DNA of 7,726 bases from DASPOJ01 sp050014395 (GTDB lineage: Bacteria; Acidobacteriota; Terriglobia; Acidiferrales; UBA7541), in contig JBEKDK010000137.1 of assembly GCA_050014395.1 (NCBI GenBank), positions 1-7,726 of the forward strand, given 5' to 3'. The notes beneath the pieces were generated by a model. It was not told the origin of the DNA, searched no databases, and was given only the letters and a program-made list of their open reading frames with translations. Shown in pieces: positions 1 to 5,279 of the stretch. Within the stretch, counting starts at the first letter, position 1; every line of letters starts with the position of its first letter. Position numbers and translations under genes: made by a program.

Positions 1-22
1 ACACTTCTGAGAAATGCTGCTA

Positions 23-45
23 GTTGCAACTGACTGTTGCAACTG
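23..45. repeat. Tandem 10-bp direct repeat GTTGCAACTG
   Basis: GTTGCAACTG occurs at 23-32 and again at 36-45, a 13-nt period. Each copy contains the palindromic core GTTGCAAC, and with the preceding base the first copy is part of a 10-bp palindrome at 22-31. The arrangement resembles a pair of protein-binding half-sites. No nearby gene identifies what would bind it. Confidence 0.5.
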
Positions 46-358
46 GACGCATCACCGGAAGGGCCGAACGTTGCTACCGGAAAGCTCCTTCGACTCGTCC
101 GCCAGAGACGGACTCCCTCAGGACTCGCCGCGAGAAATCGTCCGAGGCGCAAAATGCGCGCATCCTTGGCCGGCTGCTCGGCACGGAGTGGCGAGGCTGG
201 GATCGGGTCAATGATAACGCAGAGGCGCTGAGACTCGCGGAGGTTCGCAGAGGAACACAAACACAGCAAAACCGTGGCCGAAGCAAATTGTTGTCCAACG
301 CTCATGCGAGAGCATAACACGGATGATTACTCTATGTAAATATACATTTATGGGTTAG

Positions 359-440
359 CATTCGAATGGAAGTATTCGAAATGGGCGCCCTCGGGCCAAA
401 AGCCGGGGAGGTTGCTCCAATGAGGAAGGGCGGCGCCCAT
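359..440. promoter_or_regulatory. Palindrome and long inverted repeat upstream of vapBC
   Basis: CATTCGAATG at 359-368 is a perfect palindrome, and TTCGAA recurs at 375-380. Immediately after it, ATGGGCGCC (381-389) is the exact reverse complement of GGCGCCCAT (432-440), with a 42-nt spacer that can form a smaller GGC/GCC hairpin (395-405). This could be a terminator-like fold from an upstream gene, or operator DNA for the VapB-type antitoxin, since such antitoxins usually bind palindromes upstream of their own operon. The distance of about 40-120 nt to the start codon allows either reading. Confidence 0.3.
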
Positions 441-479
441 CTTGCTTTCTGCGGCTGCCCCGCGTGATATCATAAGTGC

Positions 480-773
480 ATGGCTTCAAGGTTCATCCGC
501 GTTGACCTCAACCCAGAGTCGAAGGCCCGGCTCCTCGCCGAGGCACGCGCGCGAGGAGTGGCGCCGGAGAAAATGGCCGCACGCCTTCTGAAAGAGGCTT
601 TGACACGGCGTTCCGCATCGGAAGGCGCGATGAGCGTCGACGATTTCCATGAAATGCTCCGCGCAATGGCGGAAGGTTCCGAAAGACTGCCTGATTTTCC
701 CACGGAAAGGTTCTCGCGCGAAAGCTTCTATGAGGACCGGCTAGATGGCAGAGACGCTGTACCTCGTCGATAG
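480..773 (+). CDS. VapB-like antitoxin (ribbon-helix-helix type)
   Basis: A protein of 97 residues, probably the antitoxin of the adjacent PIN toxin. Residues 3-45 read as a short beta strand (SRFIRVDL) followed by two helices with a turn near GVAPEKMAARLLKEAL, the layout of a ribbon-helix-helix DNA-binding dimer; such domains repress their own operon. Residues 50-85 form an acidic and aromatic tail (DDFHEMLRAM, DFPTERFSRESFYED), as expected for the segment that wraps the toxin. Its last 29 nt overlap the toxin gene, so the two are probably translationally coupled. No Shine-Dalgarno sequence precedes the ATG. A TATCAT hexamer at 468-473 lies about where a -10 box would be if transcription began at the ATG, so the message may be leaderless. 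The family is assigned by pattern and position, so the subfamily is uncertain. Confidence 0.75.
   Translation: MASRFIRVDLNPESKARLLAEARARGVAPEKMAARLLKEALTRRSASEGAMSVDDFHEMLRAMAEGSERLPDFPTERFSRESFYEDRLDGRDAVPRR
732..736 (+). promoter_or_regulatory. Ribosome binding site of the PIN toxin gene
   Basis: GAGGA sits 8 nt before the ATG at 745, inside the end of the antitoxin reading frame. It fixes the toxin start and accounts for the 29-nt gene overlap. Confidence 0.6.
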
Positions 774-1182
774 CAACGTCCTTCTCCGCTGGGTGAAGCC
801 CGACCACAGGGACTACCCCGCAATCACTTCAGCGATCGAAGCGATTCTCCGGCAGGGCGGCGTTCTTTGTTACACGTCCCAGAACGTCGCCGAATTTTGG
901 AACGCATGTACGCGGCCCGTGGATCGCAACGGGTACGGTCTTTCTCCCAAAGATGCCGACCGCAGAGCCAGGTCCTTCGAGGAAAGGCTCCGCTTGTTGC
1001 CGGATATCCCGGCGATTCATGAGGAATGGCGCAAGCTTTTGGTAATGCACAACGTTTCCGGTGTGCAGGTTCATGACGCGCGGCTGGTGGCGGCGATGCG
1101 GGTCTACGGCGTGAAGCATATTCTCACGTTCAATCACAAAGATTTCGCGCGCTACGTTGACGTTGAAGCGGTTCACGTTTAA
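745..1182 (+). CDS. vapC: VapC-type PIN-domain ribonuclease toxin
   Basis: A PIN-domain protein of 145 residues, the usual VapC length. PIN toxins are magnesium-dependent endoribonucleases that block translation by cutting tRNA or rRNA. The acidic active-site set is visible: D9 in YLVDSNVLLR, E50 in QNVAEFWN, D111 in QVHDARLVA, and D133 in the ILTFNHKDF segment near the C terminus, where the fourth acidic residue is expected. The NVAEFWNACTRP region matches the subgroup of VapC proteins with an N-x-x-E-F-W helix. The gene overlaps the upstream antitoxin by 29 nt and has its own GAGGA ribosome binding site. All catalytic residues are present and the frame is intact, so it is probably active. 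Substrate cannot be read from sequence. Confidence 0.9.
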   Translation: MAETLYLVDSNVLLRWVKPDHRDYPAITSAIEAILRQGGVLCYTSQNVAEFWNACTRPVDRNGYGLSPKDADRRARSFEERLRLLPDIPAIHEEWRKLLVMHNVSGVQVHDARLVAAMRVYGVKHILTFNHKDFARYVDVEAVHV

Positions 1183-1441
1183 CGCCGCGCTTCGGGCTGG
1201 CGATTGCATCGCGGGCATGGCCGCAAGTTATGCCATTAGAAACGTCCCGTCTGTCCCCGGTTTCCCACCCGTCTTGAATTTTGGCGAACCACAGGGGAGC
1301 ACACGGGAAGTCCAGCGCCGCCCGTGATCGTCAACGCTGATTCATCGAAGTCGGCATTATCCGGGCCGGATAGAGTTTTGGCGAAGCACAGGATGGAGTT
1401 TTGGCGAGGGACAGCCGACAAAATCATCTTATCAGCCCGCC
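1183..1441. other. Intergenic stretch, possible mobile-element remnant
   Basis: The 259 nt between the convergent toxin gene and immunity gene contain no credible gene. They hold three copies of a TTTTGGCGA-containing repeat (1276-1414) and, near 1245-1258, a GTCCCGTCTGTCCC segment next to a CCCACCCGTC stretch. No clear intrinsic terminator is visible for either convergent gene. Confidence 0.5.
1276..1414. repeat. Three copies of a 19-20-bp repeat with core TTTTGGCGA
   Basis: Copies lie at 1276-1295 (GAATTTTGGCGAACCACAGG), 1373-1392 (GAGTTTTGGCGAAGCACAGG) and 1396-1414 (a shorter variant, GAGTTTTGGCGAGGGACAG). Copies 2 and 3 are nearly abutting with a 23-nt period; copy 1 is 97 nt to the left. 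Multiple short terminal repeats of this sort are characteristic of IS21-family element ends, so this may be a leftover element end. No transposase of that family is in the window, so the element identity is a guess. Confidence 0.5.
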
Positions 1442-1927
1442 CTATGGTTGCTTTTGCTTGACAGGAAACCTACGAAGGACAACCTCTAGCTGCCGCATTG
1501 TCTGGGCTAGGTAGGATTGGTCCGTTTCGAGTCGAAATTGCAGAGAGGCCCCTAGCCACTTGTGGGGATGAGCGGCGCCGCTCAACGTGGCGCCGCCGCG
1601 CTTGTTAAATTCTATGTCAAAGGCTATGTCGTTTTCAGTGTTTTCGAAGGAGACGGTTCCTGACAGAGAGCTCAGCGAATTCTCGAGCTGCTCGTATAGA
1701 TGCACCAAGTCGTGAGTCGTGAAAGCGCTGTTGAAGGTTCCAGAGAAAGGCGTCGCTTCAACAGTTAATGCACATTTTAGCCAGTTTGCATCGTCTTGGT
1801 TATCAGCCTCCGGGCGCTCGTATCCGATAACCTTTATCACGATGCTGCCTTTATCCCCGCCGAGTTTGATCTCTTCCGGCACGGATCCCACTTCCTCACT
1901 TCTCAATGTCTTGTCAACGGGGGCCAT
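1442..1927 (-). CDS. WapI-family immunity protein
   Basis: A protein of 161 residues from the ATG at 1927. WapI-type proteins neutralise the C-terminal toxin of WapA/Rhs-like contact-dependent weapons. Recognisable blocks, from memory of the family, are EIKLGGDKGSIVIKVIGYE, then DANWLKCALTVEATPFSGTF, a central helical part (LYEQLENSLSSLSGTVSFE), and an ending with FRLETDQSYLAQTMRQLEVV and a final FPV. The start overlaps the toxin frame by 14 nt (stop codon 1914-1916), a typical toxin-immunity coupling. A GTG at 1882 is an attractive alternative start, because an AGGAAG lies about 8 nt before it and it would begin the protein at MPEEIKLGG, close to the usual family N terminus. A longer frame reaching 2026 only reads through the toxin gene in another phase and should not be used. 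Confidence 0.8.
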   Translation of the reverse strand: MAPVDKTLRSEEVGSVPEEIKLGGDKGSIVIKVIGYERPEADNQDDANWLKCALTVEATPFSGTFNSAFTTHDLVHLYEQLENSLSSLSGTVSFENTENDIAFDIEFNKRGGATLSGAAHPHKWLGASLQFRLETDQSYLAQTMRQLEVVLRRFPVKQKQP

Positions 1928-2258
1928 AGTGGACCGTGACAACATCTCCGGATTGGTTTGTGACAACCACCACGCCCCCACCGCTGTGGACCATTGTGCC
2001 TGGGGTCTTGCCGGGCGAACGTGCACCCTCCCCTATCACATCCTCCACAACAGCGGGAGGTATGCCTCCCGATTGCATGCCGTCTAACGCGTGGCCTGTA
2101 TATAGTCTACCCCCAATTGTCACGGAACTGTTCGACGGGGGCAAGGACTCGTCGTCAGGGCCCATGTTCAGAGGATTCCCGCGACGACCGACCGGCGGGT
2201 GGCCCACCCTTCTCCCCGCGGGTTGAGTCTTTCCGGCCGCACGCGCGAATGATACCAC
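1914..2258 (-). CDS. Orphan polymorphic-toxin C-terminal domain (DUF4258-like), likely remnant
   Basis: An open frame of 114 residues whose last ~70 resemble the DUF4258-type toxin tip found at the end of Rhs/WapA-like proteins: SVTIGGRLYTGHALDGMQ (46-62), GIPPAVVEDVIGEG (65-78), GKTPGTMV (83-90), VVVVTNQSGDVVTVHYG (96-112). The large delivery and repeat part is absent. Residues 12-30 are encoded by REP-like DNA and are unlikely to be original protein. NPLNM (28-32) could be a trace of the NPLNY-type sequence common just before Rhs tips. From memory, the family motif is H-A-L-x-R-M-x-x-R-G-I; here both arginines are glycine (G60, G64), so the toxin may be dead even if expressed. No good ribosome binding site is seen; ATG at 2165 is an alternative start. 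The immunity gene follows directly with a 14-nt overlap. Confidence 0.65.
   Translation of the reverse strand: MVSFARAAGKTQPAGRRVGHPPVGRRGNPLNMGPDDESLPPSNSSVTIGGRLYTGHALDGMQSGGIPPAVVEDVIGEGARSPGKTPGTMVHSGGGVVVVTNQSGDVVTVHYGPR
2197..2211. repeat. REP-like element, copy 1
   Basis: GGGTGGCCCACCCTT here is identical to 2320-2334 beside the transposase start, and the preceding ACCGG is shared with a one-base length difference. It has the GTGG foot and the left arm of the REP stem but lacks the matching right arm, so it looks like a half or decayed copy. It lies inside the extended N terminus of the toxin remnant. Confidence 0.6.
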
Positions 2259-2319
2259 TGGCAGCCTTCACCGTGGAGTAATATGTGCGCTCTGCCGGGC
2301 TGCGCGCAGCGCAGACCGG

Positions 2320-2361
2320 GGGTGGCCCACCCTTTGGCCGCCTTGGCGGACAAAGGGTGGG
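2320..2361. repeat. REP hairpin preceding the transposase
   Basis: A GTGG tetranucleotide (2322-2325) is followed by CCCACCCTTTG (2326-2336), whose exact reverse complement CAAAGGGTGGG is at 2351-2361. Between them CCGCC (2338-2342) and GGCGG (2345-2349) pair again, separated from the outer stem by one G/A mismatch, giving a nearly continuous 16-bp stem. A conserved tetranucleotide at the foot of an imperfect hairpin is the standard layout of REP sequences, the substrates of REP-associated transposases. It ends 16 nt before the transposase ATG, so the hairpin may also affect its translation. Confidence 0.8.
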
Positions 2362-2377
2362 TCTGTGGGGTGCCGTT

Positions 2378-2908
2378 ATGCCGTGGAATCTCAAGCGCTA
2401 CTACGGGCAAGGCGATCTGCATTTCATTACCTGCACGTGCTACCGGCGACTGCCGTTTCTGGCCTCGGCTCACTCACGAAGCGTGTTCGTGAAGATTCTG
2501 GGAGAAGTGCGCGAGCGCTTTGGTTTTCGCCTGGCGGGATACGTCGTGATGCCCAATCACATTCATCTGTTGATCGGCGAGCCAGCGCGCGGGACGCCCT
2601 CGACGGTGATGCAAGTGCTGAAACAGCGTGTCTCGCGGCGCCTGCGCGGGAAAAAGCGGCGCACGGCGGATACGCAACTGCGGCTGGCCTTCGGCGAACG
2701 CGATGCCTTGCCGCGGCAATTCTGGCAGCGGAGATTTCATGACTTCAACGTGTGGAGTCAGAAGAAAAGGATCGAAAAGCTTGGGTACATGCACTTCAAT
2801 CCAGTGAAGCGACGGTTGGTAAGTGATCCGAATCACTGGCCGTGGAGCAGTTGGTCGCATTATGCGCAGACGGGAGAAGGCTTGGTGCGAATCGATGGCA
2901 TTCCATAG
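2378..2908 (+). CDS. REP-associated tyrosine transposase (Y1/IS200-like, RAYT)
   Basis: A single-strand-specific nuclease/transposase of 176 residues, in the usual RAYT size range. The start MPWNLKRYYGQGDLHFITCT is the typical RAYT opening; an upstream in-frame ATG at 2285 would add 31 residues translated from the REP hairpin and is rejected. The HUH metal-binding motif is H61-I-H63 in VVMPNHIHLLIG. The family blocks FWQRRFHDFNV (116-126), EKLGYMHFNPVKRRLV (133-148, with the likely catalytic Tyr at 137), and WPWSSWSHY (154-162) follow in order. The frame is intact with all key residues. RAYTs are thought to be domesticated enzymes that cut and move REP sequences; here REP-type hairpins lie on both sides. 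No strong Shine-Dalgarno is visible, though GTGGGG precedes the ATG at short distance. Confidence 0.92.
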   Translation: MPWNLKRYYGQGDLHFITCTCYRRLPFLASAHSRSVFVKILGEVRERFGFRLAGYVVMPNHIHLLIGEPARGTPSTVMQVLKQRVSRRLRGKKRRTADTQLRLAFGERDALPRQFWQRRFHDFNVWSQKKRIEKLGYMHFNPVKRRLVSDPNHWPWSSWSHYAQTGEGLVRIDGIP

Positions 2909-2945
2909 AGGCAATTAGCAGAGCGAAGGCGAAGTGACGGACTAA

Positions 2946-2992
2946 GGCGGCGCGACGGACCCACCCTAGGCTCAAAGGCCTCGCGACCCGCC
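2946..2992. repeat. Imperfect hairpin after the transposase, possible decayed REP or terminator
   Basis: GGCGGCGCG (2946-2954) can pair with CGCG (2982-2985) and CCGCC (2988-2992) across a two-base bulge. The loop contains CCCACCCT (2960-2967), the same eight bases as in the REP stem arm. It starts 37 nt after the transposase stop. No T tract follows, so a REP remnant fits better than an intrinsic terminator. Confidence 0.45.
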
Positions 2993-3045
2993 GAGATTCA
3001 AACGCTGGGCCAGCCAGAAGTCCGGATGTACGACTTGAAAACAAA

Positions 3046-3095
3046 TGGTCGGGGCGAAAGGATTTGAACCTTCGGCCTCCTGGTCCCGAACCAGA
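3046..3095 (-). tRNA. Truncated tRNA-Pro(CGG), 3' part only
   Basis: Read on the minus strand, this is a canonical tRNA from position 27 to 76. It has an anticodon stem TCTGG/CCAGG (first pair T-G) closing the loop TTCGGGA with anticodon CGG and G37, then variable loop AGGCC, T stem GAAGG/CCTTT with loop TTCAAAT, acceptor 3' strand CGCCCCG, discriminator A, and encoded CCA (3046-3048). A complete gene would need a CGGGGCG acceptor 5' strand and a D arm at about 3096-3121; that stretch has neither. The fragment is therefore non-functional as a tRNA and is best read as an attachment-site (att) duplicate or a tRNA gene broken by recombination. Confidence 0.85.
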
Positions 3096-3307
3096 TTCCA
3101 AGCCTTATTGAAATCTGTGGATTCCTGTCGATTCTAAGTGATTGGTGTTGAATCGTTAGCGGCGTGCTCGTTGAACTTTGTTGAATCGTGCTGAAGTTGG
3201 GTGCTTCCGCGGGTACAAAATTATCTACACTCCGACAAACATTCAACTCAAAACAGTGTTGAGATATTGCGAGCGACACGGGAAAGGTTACGCTGCCGGG
3301 CGCGAGG
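3096..3307. other. Repeat-bearing non-coding stretch beside the tRNA fragment
   Basis: No gene is seen. TGTTGAATCGT occurs at 3146-3156 and 3179-3189, exactly 33 bp apart, with a related GTTGAAC at 3170-3176 and an inverted TTCAAC at 3242-3247. A weak hairpin (CTCAA/TTGAG, 3246-3264 region) lies past the end of the minus-strand malectin gene, but with a stem of only 5 bp I do not call it a terminator. The repeats may be integrase arm-type sites given the tRNA scar next door. Confidence 0.45.
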
Positions 3308-4966
3308 CTATTCCGCAATGACTTCGATGGCGTTCAGCGAAGGGTAGTTGACGACGGGGAGGAAATAGATCTCGATTTTTCCCTGGCCGGTGGGCTCGAC
3401 GTGCAGAAAAGTCTTTGTGAGGGGAGCCGCGCCAGCCTCTTGCATGATATCGAAATGCTTCAAAATCACGCTTCCGTTGCACCACACGTCGAAAACGCGG
3501 CTGCCGATTACACCGCCGCCGCCGTCCTGGCCGCCGAAATAGGATTCGCGAAAATGGAGTTTTACGGTGTACTTCTCTCCGAGCGCGACGGGAATCACGT
3601 AATGGAAGTGGCCGATCCATTGGGATGCGAAAAGGCCGCCGTCCGGAATGCTGGCCGCGTCCACCACTTGATAATGGCTCTCGCGGCCGCCGAAGTAATA
3701 GCGGTTGGGCAGCCAGCGATTGCCCTCGGAATCGATGTAGGGGGTTTCGCCCGCGTAGATTCTTACCGGCAGCATCTTGCCGGGAGTGCCTGGCAGAATT
3801 TCAACGGCATTCAAAAAGGATTGGGTGGAAGTGGAATCGAGATGTATTTTGCCGTCGGCTTGCGGGTGAACGTCGACGAGAACTTTTTCGGTCTCAATGT
3901 CGTTGCCGCCGGCATCGTCCACAACGTCCAAGCTGGCCGAAGGGCCGCCATTCAAAGTGTAGACAACGGTGCGGCCGCTCTCCTCGACGCTGGTCGTCTC
4001 CGCGAACAGCAGATGCATTTCGTACGTGCCGGGAGGAACCGCGAAAGCGCAGTGGAATAGGCCGGTGCGTCCCGCGAAGAAAAGCTGGGAATCCAACGTG
4101 CCGCGGATGGTTCGCGCGGGGACGGTGAAGGAGGATCCGCCGGTGCAGGCAGTGTCGCCGCTCCACACTTGGCCGGCGCGATCCACAAACGGCGCACGAT
4201 TGTCGCCGACTTGCGCACGAACCAAATTAGCGGAGAGGCCACCTGCCGGAGCGACAGCAGTTGGCGGTGGCGTTTGGGTCGCCGCGTTGCGCGCACGAAT
4301 CCGCAGGTACGACGCGACGGCCGCGAACCCGCAGAGCAACACCAGGGTGAGACCGAGCGCCATCCAGATTCGGAATCGACTGGCGATCTCGACAGTTGGC
4401 TTGATCTCGGCTGTCGCCGGTTTTCCGTTGCTCGGCTCCCACGCCGGCGCCGACGCCGGCAAATCATCGAGCGGCGGCGCTCGGTGGACCTCGGCGGCTT
4501 GCGGAGAAACTGAGTGCGCGGCGCCGTTCTCGGCCGGCTCAATTCCCTCTTTCGACGTCAGTCGCAGAATTTCCGTAGCGCGTTCGGAGTTGCGGACAAA
4601 TTTCGGAACATAACGGCCGGCGGGCAGGTAGATGTGGACGGCGTGCTCCCTGCCCTCAGTGCGATAATATTGTTCGAGGCGCTTGCGAAGAGTGTGCGCG
4701 ATCACGCGCACGATGGTGTCGATCTGGGGATCGAAATCCTTGGAGCGTCCCAAGGCGTTGACAGCTATTTCGTATTCCTTTACGTCGTCCGTGCCGCCCT
4801 GGAAATACTTCTCGCAGACAAAGCTGAGAACTTTGGCAAGATTGTGAACTCGACCGAAAGCTTCTGAACGGAGGAGTGAATCCAGCTCAGCGCGTTCGGC
4901 CTCGAACTTGCTAGCCGTAGTATCCACAGCCTCTACCCCCGGGGAATGCGCGGCCACTGCCCCCAC
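3308..4966 (-). CDS. CadC-like membrane protein: winged-helix-like N-domain, TM helix, two malectin-like domains
   Basis: A protein of 552 residues from a GTG. Residues ~20-124 form a domain common in Acidobacteriota, ending KEYEIAVNALGR, DPQIDTIVRVIAHTLRKRLE and IYLPAGRYVPKF. The order of a basic helix (83-98) then a strand-turn-strand parallels the recognition helix and wing of OmpR/CadC winged helices. A Pro/Ala-rich linker follows, then one hydrophobic helix at 200-221 with Arg residues on its C-terminal side. The C-terminal part contains two malectin-like carbohydrate-binding domains: ~248-392 (VDRAGQVWSGD, YEMHLLFAET, FLNAVEILPG) and ~401-551 (RIYAGETPYIDSEGNRW, YTVKLHFRESYFG, SLNAIEVIAE). 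With an N-in orientation the malectins would be periplasmic. A TATACT hexamer (minus strand, 4983-4988) could be its -10 box, close to the start. GTG codons at 4957 and 4927 are alternative starts. It is divergent from the TonB-dependent receptor, and ligand and regulatory role are inferred. Confidence 0.85.
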   Translation of the reverse strand: MGAVAAHSPGVEAVDTTASKFEAERAELDSLLRSEAFGRVHNLAKVLSFVCEKYFQGGTDDVKEYEIAVNALGRSKDFDPQIDTIVRVIAHTLRKRLEQYYRTEGREHAVHIYLPAGRYVPKFVRNSERATEILRLTSKEGIEPAENGAAHSVSPQAAEVHRAPPLDDLPASAPAWEPSNGKPATAEIKPTVEIASRFRIWMALGLTLVLLCGFAAVASYLRIRARNAATQTPPPTAVAPAGGLSANLVRAQVGDNRAPFVDRAGQVWSGDTACTGGSSFTVPARTIRGTLDSQLFFAGRTGLFHCAFAVPPGTYEMHLLFAETTSVEESGRTVVYTLNGGPSASLDVVDDAGGNDIETEKVLVDVHPQADGKIHLDSTSTQSFLNAVEILPGTPGKMLPVRIYAGETPYIDSEGNRWLPNRYYFGGRESHYQVVDAASIPDGGLFASQWIGHFHYVIPVALGEKYTVKLHFRESYFGGQDGGGGVIGSRVFDVWCNGSVILKHFDIMQEAGAAPLTKTFLHVEPTGQGKIEIYFLPVVNYPSLNAIEVIAE

Positions 4967-5172
4967 CGCTTGTGATGAGGGGAGTATAACTCAATTCCTG
5001 ACGGAAGGTTGTCCCGGCGCCCTGCTCGGCGGATCGCATTGGCGTCAAACGGCCCGGGGTGTTCTTCGCCGCAGGTTAAGGCGGCCATGTCCGACGCCAA
5101 TGATCGCGGATGGCCTAACGTCTTCATTCGTCGGGACATCGCTGACGCGTACGAACTTGCTTCGCTGAATTC

Positions 5173-5194
5173 TTAACCGTTAATTCACCGTTAA
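5173..5194. promoter_or_regulatory. Tandem 11-bp repeat, candidate operator
   Basis: TTAACCGTTAA (5173-5183) and TTCACCGTTAA (5184-5194) are adjacent direct repeats differing at one base, with an 11-bp period, close to one DNA helical turn. They lie about 90 nt upstream of the receptor start codon. Tandem direct repeats on one face of the helix are the usual binding pattern of OmpR/CadC-type winged-helix dimers, which fits the neighbouring gene. Confidence 0.4.
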
Positions 5195-5273
5195 CTAACT
5201 TCTTCGCATGCTCCCGGCGGTGCTACAGAGGCGCCTCATAAGGGGTGGTTTGCTAAGGGTTTGCCCAAATCAG

Positions 5274-5279
5274 AAGGAG
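5274..5279 (+). promoter_or_regulatory. Ribosome binding site of the TonB-dependent receptor
   Basis: AAGGAG ends 6 nt before the ATG at 5286. It is the best Shine-Dalgarno match in the window and settles the receptor start. Confidence 0.8.

Larger units (their letters stand above)
1..479. other. Non-coding left flank with small repeats
   Basis: I find no convincing gene here. Short open frames between 14 and 317 overlap one another in several frames, have Arg/Ser-rich translations, show no recognisable domain and have no good ribosome binding site. The stretch holds a 10-bp direct repeat (23-45), an AT-rich patch around 331-350, a 10-bp palindrome (359-368), and a 9-bp inverted repeat (381-389 with 432-440). 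The right end must contain the promoter of the toxin-antitoxin operon that begins at 480. Confidence 0.6.

Noticed and set aside
14..317. Several overlapping short plus- and minus-strand open frames
   Set aside because: They overlap in multiple frames, have low-complexity Arg/Ser-rich translations, no domain I recognise and no ribosome binding site.
829..1218. Minus-strand open frame of 129 residues over the PIN toxin
   Set aside because: It is antisense to a gene with intact catalytic residues and good coding context.
1276..1414. CRISPR-like array
   Set aside because: Only three imperfect copies with very unequal spacing (77 and 3 nt) and no cas genes.
1928..2026. Extended N terminus of the immunity gene
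   Set aside because: It is an out-of-phase translation of the toxin-domain coding sequence and is absent from what I know of the family.
2285..2377. N-terminal extension of the transposase from the ATG at 2285
   Set aside because: The extra 31 residues are a translation of the REP hairpin; the family N terminus MPWNLKRYYG starts at 2378.
3246..3264. Possible terminator after the malectin gene
   Set aside because: The stem is only about 5 bp with no convincing T run, too weak to call.
2796..3318. Two minus-strand open frames crossing 3046-3095
   Set aside because: Their GTRRPKVQILSP- and GGRRFKSFRPD-like stretches are the usual spurious translations of a tRNA 3' half.
3401..4613. Long plus-strand open frames (3401-4060, 3625-4128, 3969-4613)
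   Set aside because: They are antisense shadows of the malectin gene, whose frame carries clear domains over its whole length.
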